64,000 nt of DNA from an uncultured Oscillospiraceae bacterium (GCA_900540865.1 UQHH01000004.1:1-64000); one strand, 5' to 3'; positions 1-8,763 are shown, counted from the first letter of the stretch. A program made the numbers and translations. The notes: generated by a model not told the origin, from the letters alone.

Positions 1-88
1 CTGTTTCTTGATTTTTACCATGAAACTTTCTATGTTTTGATTAAAAGGGAAAAACAATCCGTGAAATGCGCCCAAAAAGTTAGACAAA

Positions 89-291
89 TCAGGCAGAAGA
101 AAGGGAGAGCTTCCTGTGAGAAGCGGGAGTAAGCCCATGAAGGCTTTCCTTGACCCTGCGATTGTTGTAATAATCAAGATATTTAATCAAGGCTTGCTTA
201 AACTGGTGCATAGAGTGAAATTCCTGAAGATAAAGCAGCTCGCTTTTTAAAACACCAAAGAAGCTTTCAATTACCGCACCCATGGAGTACT
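89..291 (-). pseudogene. IS3-family transposase, C-terminal remnant
   Basis: The last ~67 codons read AVIESFFGVLKSELLY, then a stretch ending LDYYNNRRVKESLHGLTP, the C-terminal end of the IS3/IS150 OrfB integrase core (the catalytic glutamate region and the YNNRR motif). The reading frame continues upstream to 442, but residues before about codon 51 no longer resemble a transposase, so the catalytic DD part is missing and the 5' part is unrelated or scrambled sequence. Bases 61-88 next to the stop (containing CCCAAAAAGTTAGACAA) resemble the terminal inverted repeat of this IS group. A non-functional relic is near certain; the exact breakpoint is an estimate. Confidence 0.8.
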
Positions 292-442
292 CCGCGCGAA
301 GGCGCGGCGCTGAAACGTCCCGTATTATCATTTCTACCAGAGTTCCCTTAAGAATCCTTCGTAGTGCTGCAGAAGCTGTGGCCGCTCCTCGTTTTATGCG
401 CGCGGGGTGGGTTCCCTTAAGTCGCCGGAAAGAGGATTCCAA

Positions 443-723
443 AAGGAGGAAACCGGCGAATACGGTTTCTTCCTTTTGAAAAAGTTAAAATAGAAAGTTT
501 TATGAAAAAAACCAAGAAGCAGAATGCTTTATTAAAGCAATCGATAAGAAATATCAAGGGGAAGGCCGGCTTCTCCTTGATATTTCTTTGTCAAAAATGC
601 GTTTTATGCCAAAGCAATAAAGAGGTTTTTGCATATATTTCCAGTTTCTTCTTGCTTTTTCGACAAAGAACGAGCATTTATTTCGTTAAGAAGTCCAAAT
701 AAAAAATTTATTGTGAAAAACAG
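443..723. other. AT-rich intergenic stretch with one hairpin
   Basis: No convincing gene is seen; short open frames here lack a ribosome site and have no family resemblance. A 14-bp perfect inverted repeat (arms 546-559 and 575-588) followed by a T-rich run could be a terminator. The rest is AT-rich spacer leading to the promoter of the LacI gene. Confidence 0.5.
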
Positions 724-752
724 TTGACATATATCACAAGCGGGCCTATACT
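724..752 (+). promoter_or_regulatory. SigA-type promoter of the LacI regulator
   Basis: TTGACA at 724-729 and TATACT at 747-752 are separated by 17 bp. Transcription would start near 759, upstream of the operator at 789-806 and the LacI start at 818. Confidence 0.75.
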
Positions 753-788
753 GAGGATGTCGAAAGGATAAAGAATTTGTCGACAGAA

Positions 789-806
789 AATGGCATCGAT
801 TTCAAT
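789..806. promoter_or_regulatory. LacI-type operator, regulator side
   Basis: AATGGCATCGATTTCAAT is a palindrome centred on ATCGAT. It matches the site at 1864-1881 with the same centre and flanks, and lies just downstream of the predicted transcription start, as expected for autorepression by the adjacent LacI-family protein. Confidence 0.65.
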
Positions 807-817
807 GGAGTAGAAAA

Positions 818-1840
818 ATGGGAAACATCAACATCAGCATTGTCGCAAAAAAAGCCAATGTATCACAAACTACAGTGTCCCGTGTACTCAATAACAGCGC
901 GCTCGTAAAGGAAGCGACTGCGCAGCGCGTCAGGCACGTGATGGAAGAGCTCGGCTACCAGCCCAACGAGCTGGCGCGGGGCCTTCGCAGCAACGAAACG
1001 AGGACAATCGGCGTAATTGTATCGAATGTGCTAAACCCCTTCTTCACCTCGGTCGTGCGCGGCATTGAAGACATTGCAAATAAAGCAAGCTACAATATCA
1101 TGCTCTGCAACACCGACGAGAGCTCTGAGAAAGAAAAGCAGTACATCCAGGCGCTCATCAGCAAGCGCGTTGACGGGCTGATTCTTGCCAGTACCGGCGC
1201 AAAGGACGACTACAGCGATTTAACCGGCGGCAAGCCCATCGTATTCGTCGACCGCAGGCCGGAGGGCGAAAACAAGGGCAAGTTTGACACCGTGCTCGTA
1301 CAAAACCGTGAGGGCAGCTTTGAGGCGGTCACCAAACTGATAGAAGCCGGCTTTCAGCGCATCGGCATCATATCCGGGCAGAACATATCCACCACCGGCT
1401 ACCAGCGTTTATACGGCTATGAGCAGGCGCTTGAAGCAGCGGGCATACCCATTGATAAGAAGCTGATTAAATTCGGCGATTTCTTAGGACACACCAGCTA
1501 CCAGAACACCATCGAGCTGGTAAAGGAAGCAAGGTGCGACGCAATCTTCGCCGCGAACAACATGATTTTGCTCGGCGTGCTCAAGGCGCTTGCCGAACTG
1601 AACATGAAGGTGCCGGAAGACATCGGGCTTGCCGCATTCGACGATTTGGAATGGATGCAGTACTGCCAGCCGCAGATTACGGCGGTCAGGCAGCCCACCT
1701 ACGAAATGGGAACCACGGCGATGTCCCTTTTGCTCGACCGCATCGCGGGCTCGCTGGAGCCTGCCAAAGAGGTCCTGCTCCCCGTTGAACTGGTCCTTCG
1801 GGAATCCTCTCAGCGGATACTAAATCAGGCAGTAAATTGA
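818..1840 (+). CDS. LacI/GalR-family transcriptional regulator
   Basis: A 340-residue LacI-family protein. The N-terminal helix-turn-helix and hinge helix (about residues 4-60, with ANVSQTTVSRVLN and the hinge PNELARGLR) bind a palindromic operator. Residues ~63-335 form a periplasmic-binding-protein-like effector domain starting TRTIGVIVSNVLNPFF. It is the first gene of a sugar transport and catabolism locus and is likely its local repressor, because the same ATCGAT-centred palindrome lies in its own leader and before the binding-protein gene. The effector is probably the transported sugar or a phosphorylated product; the sequence does not show which. Confidence 0.93.
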   Translation: MGNINISIVAKKANVSQTTVSRVLNNSALVKEATAQRVRHVMEELGYQPNELARGLRSNETRTIGVIVSNVLNPFFTSVVRGIEDIANKASYNIMLCNTDESSEKEKQYIQALISKRVDGLILASTGAKDDYSDLTGGKPIVFVDRRPEGENKGKFDTVLVQNREGSFEAVTKLIEAGFQRIGIISGQNISTTGYQRLYGYEQALEAAGIPIDKKLIKFGDFLGHTSYQNTIELVKEARCDAIFAANNMILLGVLKALAELNMKVPEDIGLAAFDDLEWMQYCQPQITAVRQPTYEMGTTAMSLLLDRIAGSLEPAKEVLLPVELVLRESSQRILNQAVN

Positions 1841-1863
1841 GTCGGTTTCATTTTTTGCCGTAA

Positions 1864-1881
1864 AATGACATCGATTTCATT
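1864..1881. promoter_or_regulatory. LacI-type operator, transporter side
   Basis: AATGACATCGATTTCATT is a near-perfect 18-bp palindrome (half site AATGAnATC). It sits between the regulator stop codon and the transporter operon and shares its core with the site at 789-806. Confidence 0.7.
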
Positions 1882-1933
1882 TTTGCTAAATATTGGCAAT
1901 CATTTTCTTGTTAAAGGAATGGAGGAAAAAATC

Positions 1934-2920
1934 ATGATGAAAAAAATGTTGGCAATCCTGTTGGCACTCGTACTGGTACTTTCGTTCGCGGCATGCTCTA
2001 CAGGTGGGGACACCTCAAGCGCAGGCTCGGACAAACCGTCCTCTTCCGACGGCTCCTCGGGAGGCTCAGGCGACAAAATCACAGTCGGCGTTACGTTCAT
2101 GACGCTCAACAGCCCCTTCTTTGAGGCAATGCAGCGCGGCGTGAAGGAAGAAGCCGAAAAATCCGGCGTCGAAGTCGTTATCAGCGACGCGCAGTTAAAC
2201 GCGGCACAGCAAATCAGCAGCGTGGAAAACCTCATCGCGCAGAAGGTCGACGTCATTCTTTTGAACGCGGTCGAATCCAGCGCAATCGTCCCCGCTGTCG
2301 AAGCGGCAAACGCGGCGGGCATCCCCGTTATCTGTCTTGACGTTATGGCTGACGGCGGTGACATCGCATCGTTCATCGCCTCCAACAACAAGGCGGCAGG
2401 TGAAATGGGCGGAGAGTTCATCGCGGAGAAGCTCGGCGGCAAGGGCAAGGTCGTTATCCTCGACGGTCCTCCAATCAGCTCCTTCCAGGACAGGGCCGCG
2501 GGCTTTGAGGCAGCGCTGAAAAAGCACGAAGGCATCGAAATCGTACAGCACATCAACGCGGTCGAAAACTCCACAACGGCTTTCGTTAACGCGGCGGACA
2601 ACATCCTTTCCGCTCACCCGGACCTCGACGCGGTCCTCGCGGTCAACGACTATGGCTCCATCGCGGTAGAATCGGCTGTAAAATCGGCAGGCAAGGACTT
2701 TAAGGTTATCGCGGTCGGCATCGACGGCATGGAAGACGCAATCAAAGCCATCACAGGCGGCGATATCGTAGCCGGCTCCGTCGCACAGCAGCCCGCTGAA
2801 ATGGGCAGAATCGGAATCCAGACGGCAATCAAGCTGCACAACGGCGAAACGGTCGACAAGACCATCGACGTTCCCCTCGAGATGCTCTCGAAGGACAACG
2901 CGGCAGGATTCTCTTGGTAA
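1934..2920 (+). CDS. Ribose-type ABC sugar-binding lipoprotein
   Basis: The start at 1934 follows GGAGG (1921-1925) by 8 nt; an upstream in-frame ATG at 1865 lies inside the operator and is rejected. The protein (328 aa) has a lipoprotein signal with lipobox LSFAAC and Cys21, a Ser/Gly-rich linker, then a type-1 periplasmic-binding fold (RbsB-like; VGVTFMTLNSPFF, ending near PLEMLSKDN). It captures a monosaccharide at the outer face and delivers it to the permease encoded by the next genes. Pentose specificity is inferred only from the downstream lyxose isomerase and xylulokinase genes. Confidence 0.92.
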   Translation: MMKKMLAILLALVLVLSFAACSTGGDTSSAGSDKPSSSDGSSGGSGDKITVGVTFMTLNSPFFEAMQRGVKEEAEKSGVEVVISDAQLNAAQQISSVENLIAQKVDVILLNAVESSAIVPAVEAANAAGIPVICLDVMADGGDIASFIASNNKAAGEMGGEFIAEKLGGKGKVVILDGPPISSFQDRAAGFEAALKKHEGIEIVQHINAVENSTTAFVNAADNILSAHPDLDAVLAVNDYGSIAVESAVKSAGKDFKVIAVGIDGMEDAIKAITGGDIVAGSVAQQPAEMGRIGIQTAIKLHNGETVDKTIDVPLEMLSKDNAAGFSW

Positions 2921-2941
2921 ACATCAACTCACTGGGGACGC

Positions 2942-2979
2942 ATGCCGGAGCCATCCGGCATGCCCCCGGCAACCGGGGG
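2942..2979 (+). promoter_or_regulatory. Tandem intercistronic hairpins hiding the ATPase ribosome site
   Basis: Two perfect stem-loops follow one another: ATGCCGGA/TCCGGCAT (2942-2961, 4-nt loop) and CCCCCGG/CCGGGGG (2963-2979, 3-nt loop). The GGGGG of the second 3' arm is the likely Shine-Dalgarno for the ATPase start at 2990. Such structures between binding-protein and ATPase genes usually stabilise the upstream mRNA and lower downstream expression; that role is inferred here. Confidence 0.6.
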
Positions 2980-2989
2980 TGAAAACGGT

Positions 2990-4498
2990 ATGGCAAAAGA
3001 AATCTTAAAAATGACAGGGGTCGTCAAGCGGTTTCCCGGCGTGCTTGCGCTCAACAACGTGAATTTCACCCTGAATGAAGGCGAAATACACACGCTGGTC
3101 GGCGCCAACGGAGCAGGAAAATCCACCCTGATTAAAACGCTGGCAGGCGTCTACCCGCCCGACGAAGGCGAAATAACGCTGTTCGGGGAAAAGCAGCGCT
3201 TTAAAAACCCGAACGACGCAAAGCAAAAGGGCATCGCGGTCATCTATCAGGAATTTACGCTGCTGCCTGACCTGGACGTTGCGAAGAACATCTATTTCGG
3301 TATGGAGCCTGTATACGGCAAATCAGGCGTCATCAACTGGAAAAAGGTGTACGCGCAGGCCAAAGACCTGCTCAAGCGGTTCGACTTGAACCTGGACGTT
3401 TACACTAAGGTCGGGGATTTGAGCATCGCGCAGCAGCAGATGGTGGAAATCGCCAAGGCGCTCGCGTGCGACGCGAAAATACTCGTCATGGACGAGCCGA
3501 CGGCAACGCTTACGATTCAGGAGGTCGAGCGGCTCTTTGAAATCATAGAAGACTTAAAGAAAAGAAATGTGTCTATTATATATATCTCCCACCGGCTCGA
3601 CGAGGTTACCCGCATCGGCAACAGCCTGACGGTACTGCGCGGCGGTACGGTCGTCGGCACCGCGAAAACGAGCGACGTCGACAAGGCGGAAATCATCAGG
3701 ATGATGGTAGGCGAAAACATCAACAACGAAATCACGCCGAACCCCGTTATCGACGACGGCCTGATTTTATCGGTCAAAAACATATCCAACCAGTTTATCC
3801 ACGACATCTCCTTCAGCCTGAAAAAGGGCGAGGTGCTCGGTATTGCGGGGCTTGTCGGCGCGGGACGCACGGAGGCCGTGCGCGCGCTGTTCGGCGCGGA
3901 CCGCATTAAATCGGGCGAGGTGTATGTAAACGGAGAAAAGAAAAATATCAGCCGTCCCAAGGACGCAATCAACTGTAAAATTGGGCTGCTGCCCGAAAGC
4001 CGGAAAGCTCAGGGGCTCTTTATGAACCTCAACATCAGGCGCAACATCACGATAGTCAACCTGAAAAGCTTTTTAAGCGGAATCTTTATAAACAGCAACA
4101 AAGAGCGAAACGAAGCCAAACGGCATATCGAATCGCTTCGCATAAAAACGCCGTCCACCGAATTCCCCGTATTAAACTTAAGCGGCGGCAACCAGCAGAA
4201 GGTAGTACTGGCAAAATGGCTCTGCGCTAACTGCGACATCCTCATCCTGGACGAACCGACCAGGGGCGTCGACGTAGGCGCAAAGGAAGAAATTTTCGAG
4301 GCGGTCCGGCAGCTCGCTCAAAGCGGCAAGGCGGTCATCTTTATCTCCTCGGAGCTTGAGGAGGTCCTGCGGGTAAGCAACCGCGTCCTCACCATGTACA
4401 AGGGCCGCATCACGGCCGAGCTGGAACAGAATAAAACAGATATCAACGAAATTATGCACTACATTACCGGAGGCGATTCGAATGAAAAACCAGCTTAA
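2990..4498 (+). CDS. Sugar ABC transporter, duplicated ATPase (RbsA type)
   Basis: A 502-residue protein with two fused ABC domains, typical of monosaccharide importers. Domain 1 has Walker A GANGAGKST at residues 38-46 and Walker B ILVMDEPTAT. Domain 2 begins near residue 240, has the degenerate Walker A GLVGAGRTE usual for RbsA, the signature LSGGNQQKV and Walker B ILILDEPTRGVD. It powers uptake of the sugar delivered by the lipoprotein. ATG 2990 is chosen because MAKEILKMTG is the normal family start; an upstream ATG at 2942 lies in a hairpin. It overlaps the permease gene by 17 bp. Confidence 0.94.
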   Translation: MAKEILKMTGVVKRFPGVLALNNVNFTLNEGEIHTLVGANGAGKSTLIKTLAGVYPPDEGEITLFGEKQRFKNPNDAKQKGIAVIYQEFTLLPDLDVAKNIYFGMEPVYGKSGVINWKKVYAQAKDLLKRFDLNLDVYTKVGDLSIAQQQMVEIAKALACDAKILVMDEPTATLTIQEVERLFEIIEDLKKRNVSIIYISHRLDEVTRIGNSLTVLRGGTVVGTAKTSDVDKAEIIRMMVGENINNEITPNPVIDDGLILSVKNISNQFIHDISFSLKKGEVLGIAGLVGAGRTEAVRALFGADRIKSGEVYVNGEKKNISRPKDAINCKIGLLPESRKAQGLFMNLNIRRNITIVNLKSFLSGIFINSNKERNEAKRHIESLRIKTPSTEFPVLNLSGGNQQKVVLAKWLCANCDILILDEPTRGVDVGAKEEIFEAVRQLAQSGKAVIFISSELEEVLRVSNRVLTMYKGRITAELEQNKTDINEIMHYITGGDSNEKPA

Positions 4499-5435
4499 AA
4501 ACCTAGTCAAGCGCCGGGAATTTGTCGCTTTCATCGGGCTTGCGGTTATCTGCATAGCCTTTTGCTTCGGCAGCTCCAACTTCCCCACGCTTTATAACGC
4601 AATGAATATTTTGCGCCAGACGTCCATCAACGCAATCCTGGCGGTCGGCATGACGTTCGTCATTATTTCGGGCGGCATCGACCTTTCGGTTGGCTCAACC
4701 GTTTCCCTCTCCGGTACGATTGCGGCCATCATGATGGTCAATATGGGCATGAACGCCTTTATGGGCATCATCGGCGGCCTGCTCGTCGGCCTGCTCGTCG
4801 GCGCGTTAAACGGTATTATTATTTCCAGATTGAGCGTCCCCCCCATTATCGCGACGCTCGGCCTTATGACCATTGCAAGCGGCATGGCGCTCGCGTTTAC
4901 CGGCGGGCGTTCCGTTTCCGGCCTTGCCGAAGGCTTTGACATCTTCGGGCGCGGCAACCTGGGCTTCCTGCCCGTTCCCGTCATCATCATCGTGCTGATG
5001 TACTTAATCGGGCACTTCACATTACAGAAAACAAAGTTCGGCTCTTCCGTGTTCGGAATCGGCGGCAACGAAGAAGCAGCCCGTCTTGCCGGTATCGCGG
5101 TCAAGCGCACAAAGGTCGGCGTTTATATGTTAAGCGGCCTTATGGCTTCTGTCGCGGGCATCATCCTTGCTTCCCGCCTTGATTCCGGCCAGCCTATGGC
5201 AGGCCAGGGACTTGAGCTCAACGCCATCGCGGCAGTCGTCATCGGCGGCGCAAGCGTAAACGGCGGCGTCGGCGGCGTTGTCGGCAGCCTTATCGGCGCG
5301 CTGATTATGAGCGTACTGAACAACGGCTTCGACCTCATCGGCGTGGGCCGCTACTATCAGATGATTCTGACAGGCGCCGTGCTTATCCTGGCTGTCGCGG
5401 TCCAGAAGAAATCAAAATCAGCGGGAGCGGCATAA
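4482..5435 (+). CDS. Sugar ABC transporter permease (RbsC type)
   Basis: A 317-residue integral membrane protein of the branched-chain/monosaccharide permease superfamily, hydrophobic throughout with 8-10 likely helices. Family motifs include VISGGIDLSVGS after the second helix and GIGGNEEAARLAGI in the cytoplasmic coupling loop. It forms the membrane channel with the RbsA-type ATPase. GGAGG lies ~8 nt before the ATG, inside the end of the ATPase gene, so the two are translationally coupled. Confidence 0.94.
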   Translation: MKNQLKNLVKRREFVAFIGLAVICIAFCFGSSNFPTLYNAMNILRQTSINAILAVGMTFVIISGGIDLSVGSTVSLSGTIAAIMMVNMGMNAFMGIIGGLLVGLLVGALNGIIISRLSVPPIIATLGLMTIASGMALAFTGGRSVSGLAEGFDIFGRGNLGFLPVPVIIIVLMYLIGHFTLQKTKFGSSVFGIGGNEEAARLAGIAVKRTKVGVYMLSGLMASVAGIILASRLDSGQPMAGQGLELNAIAAVVIGGASVNGGVGGVVGSLIGALIMSVLNNGFDLIGVGRYYQMILTGAVLILAVAVQKKSKSAGAA

Positions 5436-5470
5436 GCGCAGGTATCCTTTAGAAAGGGAGGAATAATCCA

Positions 5471-6778
5471 ATGAACCATGATTTAAGGGCAAAAATCCAC
5501 GATACGGTAGAGAAGAACAAGGACAGCTACTTTGATTTCCTCAAAGACCTGGTTTCGTTCGACAGCCGGATTATCGACGCCGGCAAGACGGGGCAGGAAA
5601 AAGGAATCATGGAATACTTAAAGAAATATTTCGCTGAAATGGGCGCGAACGTGGACGCGTTCGCCCCGGAAAACGAAAAAATCTGCAAATACCCCGGCTT
5701 TAACCCAAACCACACCTATGAGGACAGGGAAAACGTATGCGCGGCCTTTTTAGGCAGCGGCGGCGGAAAATCCCTGATAATGAACGGCCACTGCGACATC
5801 GTCACACCGGGCGATGAAAGCCTGTGGCAGAGCCCCCCGTTTGATTGCGTGGAGCGCGGCGGACGTTACTTTGGGCGCGGCGTCACCGACATGAAGGGCG
5901 GCGTTGCGGCGGCAATCCTAGCGGTCAAAACACTCAAGGAGCTGAACGTCCCGCTTGCGGGCGACATCGTTATCGAAGCGGTCATCGACGAAGAGGGCGG
6001 CGGCAACGGTACCATCGCCTGCTGCGACCGCGGCTACAAGGCCGACGGCGCAGTCATTATGGAGCCGACGCACATGGCTGTCATGCCCACAAACCGCGGC
6101 GCGTTTTTGGCCCAGTTCACCGTACAGGGCAAGCAGACGCACGCGGCGACCAAGGGTATCGGCGTAAACGCCATTGAAAAGGCGTATAAGCTGATTAACG
6201 CGCTCAAGGAGCTGGAATCCGAATGGCTGATGACGAAAAAGCATCCCCTGCTACAAAATCCCACGATGAACATCGGTCAAATCTGCGGCGGAAGCGGCGC
6301 TTCCGTCGTGGCGGAAAGCTGCAACGTCAAGTTCGATGTGGAATTTCTGCCGAGCGAATACGACGAGGACTACAAGCTTGTTCCCGTAAAGCCGGAGGAC
6401 ATCAAAAAAGAGGTGCAGGACTGCATTACACGTGCCTGCATGGGCGACAGCTGGCTCAAGGACCACCCCGTCACAATCGACTGGTACCAGGAAACGCTCT
6501 GCTTTGAAACGCCTTCGGAGCACGAATTTGTACAGACCGCGCTGAAAAGCTGCAAACGCGTCCTGCCTGACACGGCGCTCGACGGCCTCCCCTGCGGATG
6601 CGACGGCGCCCCGCTTGCCAATATCGGAGGGATGCCCGTCATCATAATGGGCCCCGGAGATTTGGACTGCCTGCACATCACAGACGAAAGTATGAGCGCG
6701 GAGAAATTCTATCAGGCAATTGAGGTATATGCGAATTTGATTATAGATTGGGTTGGGATTTCTAAAGAAAAGGAATGA
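5471..6778 (+). CDS. M20-family metallohydrolase (ArgE/DapE type)
   Basis: A 435-residue zinc hydrolase of the M20 family, which cleaves amide bonds in N-acyl amino acids, small peptides or related compounds. All di-metal features are visible: GHCD (His107, Asp109), VTDMKGG (Asp140), DEEGG (Glu174-Glu175), a Glu in IMEPTHM, and a C-terminal His in DCLHITDE. A dimerisation domain lies between about residues 195 and 330. A strong AGGGAGG site precedes the ATG. Its place inside a pentose operon suggests that the imported compound may be an amide-linked sugar or amino-sugar derivative, an inference only. It ends 5 bp before the preferred isomerase start. Confidence 0.88.
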   Translation: MNHDLRAKIHDTVEKNKDSYFDFLKDLVSFDSRIIDAGKTGQEKGIMEYLKKYFAEMGANVDAFAPENEKICKYPGFNPNHTYEDRENVCAAFLGSGGGKSLIMNGHCDIVTPGDESLWQSPPFDCVERGGRYFGRGVTDMKGGVAAAILAVKTLKELNVPLAGDIVIEAVIDEEGGGNGTIACCDRGYKADGAVIMEPTHMAVMPTNRGAFLAQFTVQGKQTHAATKGIGVNAIEKAYKLINALKELESEWLMTKKHPLLQNPTMNIGQICGGSGASVVAESCNVKFDVEFLPSEYDEDYKLVPVKPEDIKKEVQDCITRACMGDSWLKDHPVTIDWYQETLCFETPSEHEFVQTALKSCKRVLPDTALDGLPCGCDGAPLANIGGMPVIIMGPGDLDCLHITDESMSAEKFYQAIEVYANLIIDWVGISKEKE

Positions 6779-6783
6779 TTTCT

Positions 6784-7335
6784 GTGATTACAAGACAAAA
6801 GTATGAGACGTTACGGGCACAGGTAATCGATTATTACGATAAGGCGGGCATTGCGCTGACCGACGAGGAAAAGGCAAATATCGAGGTAGCGGATTTCGGT
6901 CTGGGCGACCCCGACCACTGCGCGCTGCAGCTGGTCATCTATATCAACACGGACCGCGTCTGCGCAAAGGAAATGGTGCTTCTCCCCGGCCAGACATGCC
7001 CGGAGCACCGCCATCCCCCTTTCGGCGATTACCCCGGCAAGGAAGAAACCTTCCGCTGCCGGTTCGGCACGGTATACCTTTATGTAGAGGGCGCTCCCAC
7101 GCCGGATATGAAAGCGGCTGTCCCACAGACAGGAAAAGAGTATTACACGGTTTTTCACGAAATCGTCTTAAACCCCGGCGAGCAGTATACCATCCCGATT
7201 AACACGCGCCACTGGTTCCAGGCGGGCAGTGAGGGCGCCGTCGTATCGGAATTCTCCACGCCGAGCTTTGACGATGAGGACGTGTTTACCAACCCGAACA
7301 TCAGGCGCGCGCCGGAAATAGCAAAGGAGGCGTAA
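6784..7335 (+). CDS. D-lyxose ketol-isomerase (YdaE family)
   Basis: A cupin-fold sugar isomerase interconverting D-lyxose and D-xylulose (some members also act on mannose/fructose). Conserved family stretches are CPEHRHPPF with paired metal-binding His, KEETFRCRFG, YLYVEG, and the third metal His in NTRHWFQAG; length matches the family. GTG at 6784 is preferred because AAAAGGA (6768-6774) is correctly spaced from it, whereas ATG 6775 directly abuts that site. With the downstream xylulokinase it makes a two-step route from D-lyxose to xylulose 5-phosphate. Confidence 0.85.
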   Translation: MITRQKYETLRAQVIDYYDKAGIALTDEEKANIEVADFGLGDPDHCALQLVIYINTDRVCAKEMVLLPGQTCPEHRHPPFGDYPGKEETFRCRFGTVYLYVEGAPTPDMKAAVPQTGKEYYTVFHEIVLNPGEQYTIPINTRHWFQAGSEGAVVSEFSTPSFDDEDVFTNPNIRRAPEIAKEA

Positions 7336-7338
7336 CCC

Positions 7339-8691
7339 ATGTTTGACAGCAAAACCTGGAAGCGCCAGGCGGACATTGTCTGCAAGGTGCTGGAAAACGC
7401 CCCGTCGTTTGACAAAAGCTATTACCTGCCGCCCGAGGAATTTACCATCCGCCAGCAAAAGGTCATGCAAATGCTCGAGCAGGAGGGCTATGACTGCGGC
7501 ATTGTTTATTCCGACGAGCACTACTGCGGCGACGTCCCTTACCTTGCGGGCAACAGCAATATTATTGTAGAGCCGGCCGCGGCTGTCATCGCAAAGAACG
7601 GGCTGTACTTTATCGCGGGGCTGGAAAGCGGCATTGTGGCTGAGCAGTTCTGCCACCGCAGCGGCGTAAAAATCCGGAAGGTCGATATTTTACAGGTAGA
7701 CAATCCTGATTATCCTCCGAACCTGCCGACCCCTATCGATATTATAGAGGAGGCATGCGGCGAAAAGCCGCGCAGCATAGCGCTTCTGACAAGCAGGGCC
7801 ATTTTCCCTCTTGGCCTTTACAACGTACTGAGGCGCTATGTTGGGGAGGAAGGGATTGCTGACATATCCCAAAAATACTACGAAATCAAGTACGAAAAGT
7901 CAGAGCGCGAAATGCGCCTGATTGAAGAGAGCTGCCTTATCAGCGACGTCATGCTCGAGGGCATGCTGCGCATCCTGCGCCCCGGCCTTACCGAAGCGCA
8001 GGTCGCCGGCTGGGGCTACGAAATCGCAAATGAGCTCGGCGCGGAGGAAATGGGCTTTAAGGTCATGGTAACCTCCGGCGGCAACAACCGCACAATTGTC
8101 GCAAGGGCCTCCAACCGCGTTATCCAGGAGGGTGACGTCGTACATATCGGCGTATCCCCCAAGCGCGACGGGCTGTGCGGCGCGCAGCGTATTTCCGTCA
8201 TGTGCGTCAGGGACCCTTCCCTTGTAACGGACAGCTACCGCGTATGGACAAAGTTTTTGCAGGAAGCATTTGAGTTTTCCGTTGAAAAGCTGAAGGAAAT
8301 CGCCAAAAACGATTTGCCCGGCTGCACGCATGAAAAAGCGATGATTGATTTTTACCGCGCGAAAGCGCCGGCGCTTGAAAAGGCAGCTGGCCTGAAGCTA
8401 CCGGGCTTTGAGGAATTAAAGGGCTATGTCACCTCCCATAATTCCGGCTATACGGAATGCCAGGAGCTGTACGGCGCTTTGTCGGAAGATTTTGACAGGA
8501 AATGTGCCAATCAAATGGTTTTGATGCTCGACGTCGGGCTCAAGGGGTTCCGCACGACATGGGACGACGTCGTGATTCCCGGGCTCGATTATATCGTAAT
8601 AGAAAAAACAGCCGGTAAATTCGGCCGTGACGTTCGCATTCTCAACAGGCTCCCAATTGATTTACAATACCTCGTTGGAGAAGCCTTTTAG
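7339..8691 (+). CDS. M24-fold (Xaa-Pro peptidase/creatinase-like) protein with altered metal site
   Basis: A 450-residue protein with an N-terminal creatinase-like domain (about 1-185) and a C-terminal pita-bread fold starting KSEREMRLIEESC. In M24 aminopeptidases the five metal ligands are Asp, Asp, His, Glu, Glu. Here the first motif reads VHIGVSPKRDGLCGAQR, so both Asp are replaced. The His is kept (TSHNSGY), the first Glu is Asp (MLDVG), and the last Glu is present (VIEKT). This argues against an ordinary metallo-aminopeptidase; a metal-free, creatinase-like C-N hydrolase is possible. It follows the isomerase by 3 bp, behind GGAGG. Confidence 0.75.
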   Translation: MFDSKTWKRQADIVCKVLENAPSFDKSYYLPPEEFTIRQQKVMQMLEQEGYDCGIVYSDEHYCGDVPYLAGNSNIIVEPAAAVIAKNGLYFIAGLESGIVAEQFCHRSGVKIRKVDILQVDNPDYPPNLPTPIDIIEEACGEKPRSIALLTSRAIFPLGLYNVLRRYVGEEGIADISQKYYEIKYEKSEREMRLIEESCLISDVMLEGMLRILRPGLTEAQVAGWGYEIANELGAEEMGFKVMVTSGGNNRTIVARASNRVIQEGDVVHIGVSPKRDGLCGAQRISVMCVRDPSLVTDSYRVWTKFLQEAFEFSVEKLKEIAKNDLPGCTHEKAMIDFYRAKAPALEKAAGLKLPGFEELKGYVTSHNSGYTECQELYGALSEDFDRKCANQMVLMLDVGLKGFRTTWDDVVIPGLDYIVIEKTAGKFGRDVRILNRLPIDLQYLVGEAF

Positions 8692-8699
8692 CGCATGTG

Positions 8700-8731
8700 G
8701 GGGCAGACTTTAAAGGTCTGCCCCGCTTTTT
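8700..8731 (+). terminator. Intrinsic terminator or attenuator after the M24 gene
   Basis: GGGGCAGAC/GTCTGCCCC (9 bp, 7-nt loop) is followed by GCTTTTT. The next gene of the same pathway starts 33 bp later, so read-through is likely partial. Confidence 0.75.
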
Positions 8732-8763
8732 ATGTAAACTCCAAATAAAAGGAGGGGCTTTCA

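Noticed and set aside
502..702. Plus-strand open frame of 66 codons rich in Lys and Phe
   Set aside because: No ribosome site, no domain, composition follows AT-rich spacer, and a hairpin lies inside it.
1865..1933. Upstream start for the sugar-binding lipoprotein
   Set aside because: The ATG lies inside the LacI operator, adds a non-signal extension, and the GGAGG at 1921-1925 serves ATG 1934.
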